Source: Leptasterias polaris
Taxonomy: Eukaryota > Echinodermata > Asteroidea > Forcipulatida > Asteriidae
Direction of reading: 5' to 3'
Assembly: GCA_037783415.1 (NCBI GenBank)
Contig: JAZGTN010000225.1
Span: 124,001-188,000 of the forward strand
DNA: 64,000 bases
Notes under the pieces: model-generated
What the model was told of the DNA's origin: nothing
Seen by the model: the letters and a program-made list of their open reading frames with translations, nothing else
Databases searched by the model: none
Translations under genes and position numbers: made by a program
Shown: positions 23,320-34,566 of the stretch, piece by piece
Position numbering within the stretch: the stretch's first letter is position 1
How the letters are laid out: each line of letters starts with the position of its first letter

Positions 23320-23685
23320 TGAAACAGGATTGGAAGAGCTGACATAATAGTTGCAAACAGTATTAATATTTTGTGCAATCCCCCCCCCCCCGGCCATATA
23401 CATGAACATAACAAAACTGTGAAAATTTGGGTTTAATTCGCTATAGTGAAAAACCATGCACAATTTTTAGTACGCAAACACATTGTCCTTATTTGATTGT
23501 AACAACCGAAATCAGCTGTTCCCTCTTTTTTCCGGTTTTCAGATACAGTTTTCTTGATTTTGACTTCATTTGGGAAGGAAATACTTCACAGAAGAAAACA
23601 AATTCTTGTATAAAGGTCATTATCAGTTAGCTTTTAGACTAAAAATTAAGCAATGGTGTTTTTGATCCTCATGCATGCCTTTAAC
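23320..23685 (+). mobile_element. copy of a TTAAAGG-ended MITE family
   Basis: It is collinear with the better-preserved copy at 46132-46499. Shared motifs are AGAGCTGACA.AATAGTT, CATATACATGAA, AACCGAA.TCAGCTGTT, TTTCAGATA.AGTTTTCT and the end TGCCTTTAAC. It carries an internal C12 (23380-23391) that the other copy lacks. Confidence 0.6.
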
Positions 23686-24264
23686 GGTTTTCAATTATTA
23701 GCTCTAATCCAAATTCCATAAAACAACAACAACTTAGAAATTTCTGCGTACAAGCCGCATGTGTAACTGATGCCATTTCAGTTTCAGTCGGTAAAGGTGC
23801 TGCTGATTAAAACAAGACCTTTCATGGGAAAGGGAAAACTGCAAGGGAAACAGTTTCTTATATAAGAAGCGACACAATATCTTTGCAGGCTCTGTCATCC
23901 TAAACGGGGAAAAGGAAATTGCCACTCCGCAAAAAGAATAATTTTGACATTTGGATCAGTTTACAGTTTGACAGAATAACAAATCCGATAAAGGAAATTT
24001 GATTGCACACAAAAAAAACAATGTCTGTGTAAATTCATTTACTCGTGTTTTTTGTTGTGTTTTTTTCTCTCTTGCTTTGTTTTCTTAAAATTTATAAAAG
24101 CCTTTTTGCTGGAATAAGAGACTTTTTAATATGCTGGGGTTCCCTCGTAAATTTTAAAACTGTGACTTTTTGGATAAAAAATTTCAGTTCTTTATTGCCA
24201 ATCTGAAACTGACATGCGAACTGACATTGTCGTTCGAGATTAATTTTTAATTAATTTTTTTGGT

Positions 24265-24600
24265 CAAGAGGAGGAGAGTTTTACAACTGATAGTTCAGTT
24301 TAAATCTATTAATTTGGGAGCAAGGATTAGGGGAGTTTATACAATTACAGTTGCGTGGCAAGATTTATCGTTGCCCCGACACAGCCAAAGAGAAACAGTA
24401 AACATTCTTCGAATCAGAGATTCATTTTATTAATATATTTCGATATCAGAGAAGGAGTTTGACGACTGATTATTCATTCTAATTAAATTATTTTCTTGGA
24501 GCAAGAGTTAAGGGGATTTATTACGAAAGCAGTTGTGTGACAGATATTAATCGTTTTTAACCGCCCTACCGCAACAAAGCGAAAGATCAGTTACAATCGG
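24265..24600. repeat. diverged tandem duplication, ~180-bp period
   Basis: Segments at about 24265-24410 and 24450-24600 share GGAG..TTT.AC.ACTGAT, TTGG.AGCAAG..TTA.GGG, CAGTTG.GTG.CA and AACAAAGCGAAAGA-like ends. The duplication is old, without coding capacity. Confidence 0.45.
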
Positions 24601-24696
24601 CCGGTGGGAACGTCGATCTACTTATAACACAAACATTGAAATAAATCAATTTTCACAAATGAGCAAATTCAAAGATAAGCGGTTTTTGCTACATGA

Positions 24697-24720
24697 AACA
24701 ACAATAACAGCAACAGCAGC

Positions 24721-24755
<35 letters not shown>
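24697..24755. repeat. (CAA)n microsatellite
   Basis: Interrupted then pure (CAA)n. Confidence 0.95.
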
Positions 24756-24759
24756 CTTT

Positions 24760-26530
24760 CGCTGGATGAACAATCCTTTTGAGACGAGGGAGTTGCTAGA
24801 TGAGGTCATAGTTTGACACTCTATTGTTTGAAACAAAATCGTCCAGTCCCCTGATCAGTCTCTTTTCATTTCCAGTTGGTATTTGTTGTTGTTTGTCTTT
24901 TCAAGAACTCTACAAGCTTTGTGTTGGTTACACAATTTAACCAAGCTTTAAGTGTAGATAGTGTTGTTGGCAAAAACAGGCTAAACTTACAATGGAATTG
25001 TCTGCACTATCGGAAATTGCAACTCCATTGACATTTTGCAGCAATTGTTGACTTCTATACTTGGACTATTATCTGATATTTATTTGCATGCACTTTTCCC
25101 AATGCGATGTAAAAGCGCACAGGGCAGATTGGAAGTAACTATACCTTTGTGTGTGTGTGTGGTCAATTAGGAGTAAATCATGGATGCCTTCATGTTATGG
25201 ATGTGTTACTGGAGTGGATGCGAATGGCGTTGGGTGAGGTTATTATGGCTTGTTATTACAGTAGTTGCCTTGAGCCTTATTATAACACAGATATCGCGAG
25301 AGTATAGCTAACGGAATGGATGGCACAAACGAGACCGCAGGAAGCTCACTGATATTATAGACAATGAAAGCTGCATATATACGGCCTTTTTAAAATTGAC
25401 TTCTCAGACTTCAAATATTCACGTCACAGTTTCCATGTTGTCCAAATTCGTGATGAAGTCCCTAGTCGCAAATGTTGACGTGAATTTCCGTGTCAAATTT
25501 ACGACTTGATCATCAAGTCGCAAGGTCTGACGTATTCCATGTCAAATTGTTGAGACTTTGATTTAAGTTTGAGAATAAAAGAGTCAACGTACTCGACATT
25601 GTGTCACAATTATGATTTATTCAAAATATTATTTCATAACGTAAGGTAGACCTGCGTGATTTTTCGTACTTTACGAATTGTTGACGTGCTTTTTATGAAC
25701 GTTTCCGTTTAGTTATATGCGTTAAAATCGAGCAGATAACTACGGTTGGTTCGTATTCGGTACACGCGGTTTTTTACGACGCCATTAGCCGTATTTTATT
25801 GTGCTATATCGCTGTAAGATCCGGTAGACATGGTACTACCGAAGACCATATTCACACAGTGCATAGTTTCAAATCATAATTAGTTGAGCTCATTTTCCAC
25901 AGAGTTTAATATCAATTACTATTTTAATGGAAAATTAACAGATAGATTATGTATAATGGTGCTGAAGTAAAGACAGTATGGACAATAATAGGTGATACTG
26001 CAAAAGGGCAAGAAGTAAGTAAGCTCGATATGAAAAGGCCATTGCACCCACATTTGCAAATAGTCCACATTGTACAATCACAAACAACCACGTAAATACG
26101 CCCACCTCTTCAGTTTGCTTATATCTCAATAAAATAGGATTAACTACTGCAGAGGTATAATTGAAAAAGGGCAAATGTATAAGCAAAGTTCAATTAAAAA
26201 TTGTAAATTGGAACATCAGAAAAAGAACATTATAGGGCCAATAAGTTGTAAATATATATCAACTCATGAATACGGGAAAAGTTCAACTTCGACATTCTTA
26301 CGGTCTCGTCTAACTTGCCAACTCGATTGGATTTCAAGAATATCAGCGGAATTGTTTTAAATTCCCGTTTAATGAAAACACCCGGACAGGTGGACGCAAC
26401 TGACAAACAAGGAGGGTATGATATTGATGAGAAACTGCGGACAGGAATCATGCGATTCTGCGCTCTATTGAAAATATCATAGAAATATATAAAACATATA
26501 AATAAACAAAACCTTGCTGTATACCTATGT
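24760..26530. other. noncoding stretch, nothing recognised
   Basis: Contains a short (GT)n at 25147-25162 and a perfect 19-bp palindrome CGACTTGATCATCAAGTCG at 25502-25520. No gene or transposon was recognised. Confidence 0.45.
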
Positions 26531-26540
26531 CAGATTTTTT

Positions 26541-27289
26541 GTGACGTCAATCGAGGAAGACTTCGCCTCAATCAAACATCGACCCCCCTCGAACTTGCCT
26601 GCATTTACGTTGTATATATACGTGCAAGTAGTGAGATTGTACGTTTCGTTTGGTTATCCAAAAAGGGGATTTTTCTTGCATTTTTCCGGCAAAAATTGCT
26701 GCTGGATGCAGCAAAACGACTGAAGATGGGGTCAGCCAGCATTTTTTTCCTGCAGATCCCAAATATAGGCAGTTACGGGCATCGAAAGTCAGGCTAACGA
26801 GGGCAAAGTGGTCCGGTCCGACGTCGTTTTCAGCGCTATGCAGCGAACACTTGGATACCCCGTCGTGCTTGGATACCGGGGATTTTTTCGTTGGTAGTAG
26901 TGTGCAAGGGAAGTTGCAGTGAAGCTATAGGTTACCACGAAATGTTTCCGGTGTTCGGATCGACTTGAGCTGTATGCCACGACGCCGCGGCACGCCGATC
27001 CGATAAATAGTTTGGCAAAGTAGGAAAAACAATACCTCGTATTATCCGTGTTCTCGTTATGACCATGCTCGTATCTTCCGTTTTTAAGACATAGAAACGC
27101 GCATGGGACAGTTCGGGACCGGTGAAAAACCTCGTATAAACTGGCGTCTCGTATTAGTCGACTGTACACTGTCCTAGGATTGCATTGGGTGGTGACGTCC
27201 GAATACGAAAACGCATCATACTGATCAGGTACCCAGACGTAATGTACGGGGCCAGACTATACATTTTCTCCTGCCTCGATTGACGTCAC
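26541..27289. mobile_element. THAP-containing segment bounded by inverted repeats
   Basis: The 16-bp repeats GTGACGTCAATCGAGG (26541-26556) and CCTCGATTGACGTCAC (27274-27289) are perfect inverts. With neighbouring bases they match at 18 of 19. The THAP fragment lies just inside the left repeat. P-type transposases carry THAP domains, so this could be a shrunken DNA transposon. Alternatively the arms are paired ATF/CREB-type TGACGTCA sites of a small promoter region. No target-site duplication was seen. Confidence 0.35.
26701..26922 (+). pseudogene. THAP zinc-finger domain fragment
   Basis: The + frame reads AGCSKTTEDGVSQHFFP, then ADPKYRQLRASKVRLTRAKW and SALCSEH. This fits the THAP signature C-X2-4-C-X35-50-C-X2-H: Cys at 26707-26709, 43 residues, then C-S-E-H at 26839-26850. 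The conserved Pro (FFP) and Trp (AKW) are present. The first zinc-ligand Cys is missing: CC occurs only in the adjacent frame just upstream (KNCCWM), which suggests a small deletion or frameshift. The usual AVPTIF end is not seen and TGA follows GKLQ. THAP domains bind DNA and occur in P-element-type transposases and host regulators. A broken copy is the best reading. Confidence 0.65.
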
Positions 27290-27299
27290 GAACAGCGCC

Positions 27300-28780
27300 A
27301 AGTAAAGGGGGGCCTATTTTTTAATTTGTAATTAAAATTAAAATACAATTTTGTAACCTTAGTTAATTGTTTATTCACATTCCACTCATAAAAATGTATA
27401 TATTAATGACAAAAGCTTTATTTTGACAAAATACCACTGCCAGGTGCCTTTAACACATGAATTAGGGCATAGCACTACTGTATTAACGACTAATGCAAAA
27501 TTGTGGATATTAATTTCACCGACCCAATATTTTATGAATAGTTTATGGTGGCTCTATTAGTGGTGTTTATGTTATGTTTTTGTTTGTTTTCATTTTTAAG
27601 AAATGAAATATGGGTTAATGTCAAACTGCACTCAGAAGACAAATATGCCAAAACGGGAAAGTAGGCCATACTTTTGGCAATTACTCAAAAGATTAATGAC
27701 CATAGAAACTTACTGGGTAAAAAGCACTAAAGGGCTGATGATAATTGTTATAAACATTGTTAGAAACATCACCCTTTTAAGTATTTTTTACAAAAATGAC
27801 ATAACATTCTGATAAACAAAGTATTAAACAAAATTGATAACCGAATCATATTTATATTGTTAAAACAATTACTATTAGTATTTTCGTGTAATTTCTTCAA
27901 CACAGTTTTCCTTCTTCTGTATTCAGGTTTTTTTTACCAGCAGTGAGTTAGAGAGACAAGCGGCTCTGATCTCTGTTTTGTTGCCGTTTGTGTTGAATCG
28001 GGTCATCGGTGTAGTATGACTCGGTTTCCATGTCACAACGCCCACCTGCAAATCGTTCAAAGCTTCCCCAGCCCGAGAAACCACATCTCTCTGTCCCTCC
28101 CTGCAAAGTCAGCAACATTAATCATTAGGATGATATTGCGCCGTGAGATCTAGCGCGTATAAAATGCTCAAAAGACACCGGCTCTTCTAAATCTCGCTCT
28201 GAAAGTGTTTTGATGTTGTTGGGTGTTTTTGTTTTTCTCTATCCGACTTTATTTAAGTCAGCGAGTAGGAAGTATGGGCGCCCTTGCAATGGACGGTCTT
28301 TTTGATGGAATGGACTGTGATTTAAGTGAATTAAATGTTATTTGAAAGACACAATTAATACAAGCGTGATTAATGTGTCGTCAATTGATAGTACACGATA
28401 TTTGATGACCTGAAATATTAATATATGAGTAGTCGTCACAAAGCTTCCATTCAGAAGAACTAATTGTGTTACCTTAACACCGTGAAAAGTAGTTCAACCT
28501 AAAATGCTTATATTTGAAGAGGGCGAGAGAGCGAGGGGCATAATGGATGAATTGCTAAAAATCAAACTTAATTAATAAAACAAATATATATTTAGTGTGG
28601 AAGACAGGTGATAGAATTGTGCTTTTAATTACAAGCATGGAATTTTACACACAGTAATGCAAAGTATCTCATGACAAAGGTTTATGGTCATAATTATGGT
28701 CATCACAAATATGTCTTTTGAAAAATAAAATGAAGTTAATAACAACAAGCAACGGCTGCCGTTTTAACAGTTTTGAAAAT
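27300..28780. other. AT-rich noncoding, MITE remnant
   Basis: The segment at about 27601-27800 (ggcaattactcaaaagattaatgaccatagaaacttactgggtaa, read as short motifs) resembles the left half of the TTAAAGG-ended MITE family. The rest shows nothing. Confidence 0.35.
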
Positions 28781-28782
28781 TA

Positions 28783-29327
28783 AGTATGATTTGAGACTTT
28801 GCATGGTGGGAGTACAATCAAGTGAGGTTTGTGGTAACACCATGTAAATGAGTAGAATTTTAAACTTAATTAGCATGGTGGGAGTACAATCAAGTGAGGT
28901 TTGTGGTAACACCATGTAAATGAGTAGAATTTTAAACTTAGCATGGTGGGAGTACAATCAAGTGAGGTTTGTGGTAACACCATGTAAATGAGTAGAATTT
29001 TAAACTTAGCATGGTGGGAGTACAATCAAGTGAGGTTTGTGGTAACACCATGTACATGAGTATGATTTGAGACTTTGCATGGCAGGAGTACAATCAAGTG
29101 AGGTTTGTGGTAACACCATGTAAATGAGTAGAATTTTAAACTTAGCATGGTGGGAGTACAATCAAGTGAGGTTTGTGGTAACACCATGTAAATGAGTAGA
29201 GTTTTTAACTTAGCATGGTGGGAGTACAATCTAGTAAGGTTTGTGGTAACACCATGTACATGAGTATGATTTGAAACTTTGCATGGTGGGAGTACAATCA
29301 AGTGAGGTTTGTGGTCACACCATGTTC
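28783..29327. repeat. 68-bp satellite-like tandem repeat, 8 copies
   Basis: GCATGGTGGGAGTACAATCA starts copies at 28801, 28873, 28941, 29009, 29077, 29145, 29213 and 29281. The period is 68 bp (72 for the first). Two sub-variants alternate irregularly (TAGAATTTTAAACTTA and TATGATTTGAGACTTT), suggesting unequal exchange among variants. Confidence 0.95.
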
Positions 29328-29470
29328 ATATATCTCGAGTGAGTTGTGGTGGTTCTGAGGGAGGAACCGGTGGTTTGACAACTTGACGTCTTGATCAGTA
29401 TGCTCTGATTGTCTTCAGGAGAGAACATGGTAGAAGTCGATACTGTGTTGGAAAAAGCCTTCGAAGCGCC

Positions 29471-29606
29471 ATTGCAGCCAAGGGCTGTATTCTACCCAGG
29501 GAGCTGAGAAAGATTACAGGAATGTTATTGGCCCAATGACCAGAGCATTAATGTGAAGCGCATTGGTACATCATTGTAAAATGCGCCATATAAACAGGTG
29601 CGTCTA
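29471..29606 (+). mobile_element. 3' part of a SINE-like repeat
   Basis: The stretch CATTGCAGCCAAGGGCTGTA ... GAAAGATTACAGGAATGTTA ... GTGAAGCGCATTGG ... AAATGCGCCATATAAAC has the GCGC..TATAAA end typical of SINE/L2 3' tails. The tRNA-like head is missing here. A head-like segment of similar style lies at 41868-41998. Confidence 0.45.
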
Positions 29607-29609
29607 GTA

Positions 29610-31410
29610 ATATTAAGGGGTCTATTTTGGGTGCAAAGGAATCAATCAGCTTTCTACAATGTTATTAATTAATTAAATTCTTTAGGGAATTGACGGTATA
29701 TGAAGTTGCCAAGTCGAGTGAGATATAGCAGTAAATCATTTTTTTTAGTTGAGCTGATTGTGCTTTGTACCTAACGTTGTCGTCGTGATGTGGTAATATC
29801 TATTAGTTCTTGTTTTGTATTTATGTATTTATTTATTGATTTAATATTATTTTTTGTCCTTGTTTTAGTTGTGTCCAGTTAACAATTAAAGATGCTAGGT
29901 GCTATTCTTGGCAAATTTTACCCGATAATTTAAACAAAAATTTAGATTTAAACTTTATTTAAACTCTCTCAATTATTGCATAGCATTTAGAAATTGATAA
30001 GCTTTCACTTGGGATCCCGACTTCATCTCAAGTCCCCTTAATGTACAAACAATTTTGCATGTTACATGTTGTGTATTGTTCTTGGTATATTGTTACATGT
30101 TGTGTACTGTTCTTGGTATATTGTTACATGTTGTGTATTGTTCTTGGTATATAATTGAAGCAATTTTTTTGTAGGCCAATGTTTATTGCTTTGAAACAGC
30201 ACAATCTATGCACATACTTTCGGCGAAAACAGGGCTATGCAATTTTAATTAGGTTAAATGTTCTATTATCTAAATAAAGGTTTTGGAACGTATATAATTT
30301 ATTTACTTTAAAGATTGTTTAATCTCGTTTCCCTGGAGATTTTGTTCCATCCAACTTGACATTAATTGTATTCCATCCTGTAATTCGATTCTCTAATGGT
30401 ATGTACATAGTAGATTGTTTACATTGTGGATTTGCAAATTAATAGATTTAATTATGTGGACATTTGCTTTTAGACTGGTGGCCGGCATCAATGTAGTTAC
30501 AGCAACGTATACAAAGAGTTTAGAATGTTTAACTGAAATTCAATTCAACTCAGATACACATTTATTTTCATACTTCTATCAAAAATAATTGCAAGAACCT
30601 GTATGGAGTAAAGCAAAAATAACAATAAGTAGCAATAACCAGAATAATATACTAAATTGAGTATGGGGCTGTTTTGATAGGCAGAACCTTGTAGAAAACA
30701 GTCAAACTAAATAACTAACAAAATAACAAACATGCAGACAGACACGCAAACAAAAGGACGGAGATTAAAGGTAAACAAAAATGCATCTTAAACGGCATTT
30801 TAACACAATGACCATCATTTCTACAAAGCATTATGTTCCATTAATATTCGAGTTATTCCGTCGACGAGAGCATAGATTTATTTAGCCGGTGGAAACTTTA
30901 TTGTAATTTTACACCAAAATCAAAGCAAAGGCCCCACCCCCAAAAATAATAATTATTATAATTATATTTATTGTTAAATAAAAAATATGTAGGCCTATAA
31001 TAAAAAAATAAAAAAAATAAAAATTATACCAAAAATATTTAAAACAATAATACAAATAAATTAATAAATAACTAAATAAAGAAATGAACTAATGAAACAC
31101 AAATTAATACGATCAAATGACTGTGTCTTATCTATCTGTGTAACTTATCTTGTATCACTTGAGATCATTGTCATGATCACTGTGTGAAATCTTACATACT
31201 GTAAAATAATCATTCCATCCGTCTAGGGTAATCTTGATGCAATGAGAGTAGATTGTAGAACCATCATCTTAGGCATTCACCATTGCTGTACTATATCTTG
31301 AATCATATATCATCAGAAACGTGTACTGGAATGTACAGTTAACTTAATGCATCTTTGATAGGCCTTGAAGGTGCTGTAACTTATCTTGATTCATGGTGGG
31401 TAATCATCCA
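29610..31410. other. AT-rich noncoding
   Basis: Includes the 31-bp triplicate at 30061-30153 and a very A/T-rich stretch at 30940-31080. No gene was recognised. Confidence 0.45.
30061..30153. repeat. 31-bp tandem repeat, 3 copies
   Basis: GTTACATGTTGTGTATTGTT followed by CTTGGTATATT, three times, with one T/C change. Confidence 0.95.
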
Positions 31411-31413
31411 TAA

Positions 31414-32140
31414 CAAAGTATAGTTGATTCCCGCAACCTCGGCGTGCTTTTTGACCAAAGTATGGACTTCAAGAAGCACGTCTCTAATACCTGTCGGATC
31501 TCATACATGTACCTCAGTCATATAGCAGCAATTCGGCACTTGCTCACAACTAATGCAGCAGAACAGCTTATTCATGCTTTCATCACTAGTAGGCTTGACT
31601 TCTGCAATAGTCTCCTGGCTGGGCTTCCTCAAAACACACTTCATCGCCTACAATCTGTCCAAAATGCCGCAGCTAGATTACTGACAGGTACCAAAATATC
31701 TTCACACATCTCTCCCATTCTACATAATCTCCACTGGTTACCCATTCATTTCAGAATTCAATATAAGATCATCCTTCTGACATTCAAGGCTCTCCATGGA
31801 CTAGCCCCTACCTACCTACAGAGCATGCTTCAGTCCCGTAGTGTCAGGCCGGGTCTGAGGTCATCGGGCAGCATGCTCTATGTTCCTCTGACCCGTTTAT
31901 CCAGCTATGGGGATAGGGCCTTTAGTAACATTTCACCCCGCCTCTGGAACTCTCTGCCTCAACATCTCAAGGACACACATGACATCTCACGATTCCAACA
32001 ATCTCTCAAAACCCATCTCTTCAGATTAGCCTTTAAACATATCGAGTGAAATTTTCTTCTTGTTCTTGACCAGCGCCTTTGAATGTCACACAGATAAAGT
32101 GCGCTTTAAAAATGCTGTATTATTATTATTATTATTATTT
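31414..32140 (+). mobile_element. 5'-truncated L2/CR1-like retrotransposon, 3' end
   Basis: An uninterrupted frame from just after TAA (31411-31413) to TGA (32047-32049) encodes the C-terminal third of a non-LTR reverse transcriptase. Hallmarks in order are RNLGVLFD, SRLDFCNSLLAGLP, LQSVQNAAARLLTG, LHWLPIHFRIQYKI, FKALHGLAP, YGDRAFSNISPRLWNSLP and LKTHLFRLAF. The catalytic FADD region lies upstream and is lost. The 3' UTR ends GCGCTTTAAAAATGCTGTA followed by (TTA)n at about 32119-32139. The intact frame suggests a relatively young but dead, 5'-truncated insertion. This is the best-preserved of several RT tails in the window. Confidence 0.9.
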
Positions 32141-32430
32141 GCAATGACACTGTGCGCAGCTGGTTCTGCACTTCGTATGTATAGATTGTTCCTAAAAGAA
32201 CTGCCTGCGGCTATTTGTCTACTGCCAAACAATTTCCATTGACATTTTGTTCTCCCAAATTCAACTTTAATTAGGATAATTGGTCTATTACTTTCGACTT
32301 CGATTTCTCTACTGGTATATGTACATAGATTGTTTGCTTTAAGAATTTTGAATCTCTAGTTGATTTAATGATGTATACACTACTTTCAAACGGGCCTGCA
32401 TTGATGTAGTTGCAGCATTGTATGTTTCTG

Positions 32431-32839
32431 CGCTCTAAAGACTCCGGGGCCGGAATGAGTCCCAAGGGGATCTGACCACTTTCTGGGTTAGAATGACCCG
32501 GAGAGTGATTCCAAAATGGGATTTTAACTTACATTATGCGTCATTTTGAACCCCTTTCTTGGTAATTTTGACAAACATTTCTGGTTCATATTGACCCAGA
32601 AATAGGTCAGGCTCTACGTGACCCGGAACCTGGTCAATGCTGACCCGGAACCTGGTCAATGCTGACCCGGAACCTGGTAAATGCTGACCCGGAACTTGGT
32701 CAATGCTGACCCGGAACCTGGTCAATGCTGACCCGGAACCTGGTCAATGCTGACCCGGAACTTGGTCAATACTGACCCGGAACCTGGTCAATGCTGACCC
32801 GGAACCTGGTCAATGCTGACCCGGATACCTTTAGAGTGT
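32431..32839. mobile_element. TGACCC/GGTCA-rich MITE with 22-bp minisatellite
   Basis: Its ends cgCTCTAAAGactCCGG (32431) and CCGGataCCTTTAGAGtgt (32839) are inverted. The right half holds about 9.5 tandem copies of TGACCCGGAACCTGGTCAATGC (32619-32827). Related left-half sequence (GGGATTTTAACTTACATTAT) recurs at 56500. No coding capacity. Confidence 0.75.
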
Positions 32840-33490
32840 ATATCGATTCTTAAATTATAAACGAGTGCTGCAATTTACTTTTAAACCAAAATATTTTTAA
32901 AAGAGCAAGCATTACTGTACAGCAGCATTTTAAAAAAGACCTTTCAAATGCTGCGGGTCATTAAAAGTATTAAAAATCATTCGACAAGAAGCAACCCTTT
33001 ATGTGTATTTTGAGATCTTTACAATTTCCAGACGCAACGAAAGCATGGAAATGAAAAGAGTAAGAATTTAAACGGTAGCAGTGGAATAATAATGACAAAA
33101 GCAGAATCCGATTGTAAAAATCCCTTAGATTGATTTTTAGATACGTCAGAGAATTATAGTGAACATCACAATACGGATCATAATGGAGAGGGTCTAAAGT
33201 CATCTTGGTGGGAAACCGAGGGGTTTGTTGAGATCATGCCTGCTGGAGAAACCTCTTTAGTGAAGACGATCTGTCTTACACAGGAAGGTTGTACGTAATA
33301 GGGTGCTCCTATTTTAGTAAAAGTAAGCCAGGTTCATCCAGCCTATAGAACAAACGGGGAGGTTGGTTTGGATCTTGCAGATCACGGCCAGTCCAAGGCT
33401 GAAGCTCTTTAACGGAGTTGGGCGTTAAAACTAACGCATTAAATCAAGATGAGAAATGTCACTGCAATATCAGATTAGATATAATTATTT
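32840..33490. other. noncoding stretch, nothing recognised
   Basis: No open frame of protein-like composition and no repeat. Confidence 0.45.
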
Positions 33491-33496
33491 TCCAAT

Positions 33497-33928
33497 CTTT
33501 GAAGGTAAGGACACAATATTTGTACAGGGGGCAACATGTCTTTACGGGAGGGCATACCTTTGGTTAATATTCCAGAAATTAATAGCCATAAGAAACTTTC
33601 TTGGTAAGAATCACTGCAGCTGTTGATAGTGTATAATATTTTGAGAAAAGATTCCCTTCTGAGGAACGTGGTTTTAGAGAAGGGGTTTTTAAAATATTTC
33701 AATCTGAGAAACGTTCCTTGCATGTAACGTTGTGTGTTACAATTACGGATTGTTCTTCCTGCGTGGAAATAACCAGTCCATATTTTTAGGCGATATCTCA
33801 AAAACTACACCACCTTTTCAAACGAAATTTTCACAGGTTAGTTTTATTGTATATATCAACATTTATACAGGATTAAAACAGTTCAACGGTTACAAACAAT
33901 ATAACTTTATACATACTTTGCCTTTAAC
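33497..33928 (+). mobile_element. copy of the TTAAAGG-ended MITE family
   Basis: It runs from TTGAAGGTAAGGACACAA to ACTTTGCCTTTAACG. It contains the central GAGAAACGTTCC region and the AAATTTTCACAGGTTAGTTT segment shared with the other members. Confidence 0.5.
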
Positions 33929-34566
33929 GCAATAACGTTGTTTGGTTTTAGGATTTTTTAAGGATCACAACCGAACACTCCAATCATTTCAATCACACTT
34001 TAAAATATAGTCTAGGTTATATTCTTATGATTAAATTGTATGATCATACCGAGTTGCATCTTAAACAAATATGAATGCGCACAATGGTTTTGATTGAATC
34101 AGCATTTTTGTTGTTTCTGCTCAAGGAAGTAAAGCGAACGTGCATACAACACAAAGGCCCTTGGCTCCGGGAAAATTACAGACTACAAAATTGCAAGGCT
34201 GTTTCTTTTAAGGTAGGGGTTAGACGGCAATGACACGATTTAACATGAAGGTTGCAAGATGAATTGCGCAAACAGATCCGAAACTGAATCAGAGAAGTTT
34301 ATAACGGCCAGTTGGCGCCCAAGGCAGGCCATTTCATTACAATATACACAGACTACACAATTAAACTGTTTTGTTTTTATTATTAACGAAAAAAACACGA
34401 ATAGTTTACATAAAACAACCTCAAGGTGAAAACATTAATGATATTTGTTTGAATCAGTGTCCGATTCGCGCTGTTGGATTAAGTTAAAGGAAATGGTTCT
34501 ATTGACTTCACTCTATACAGTCCAAGGTTTCATACCTTTGATTTATTTCTGGGTCAGTCTAACCCA

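Noticed and set aside
28736..29301. two - strand ORFs with repeated HGVTTNLT-like segments
   Set aside because: They are translations of the 68-bp satellite, open by chance in parts of the array.
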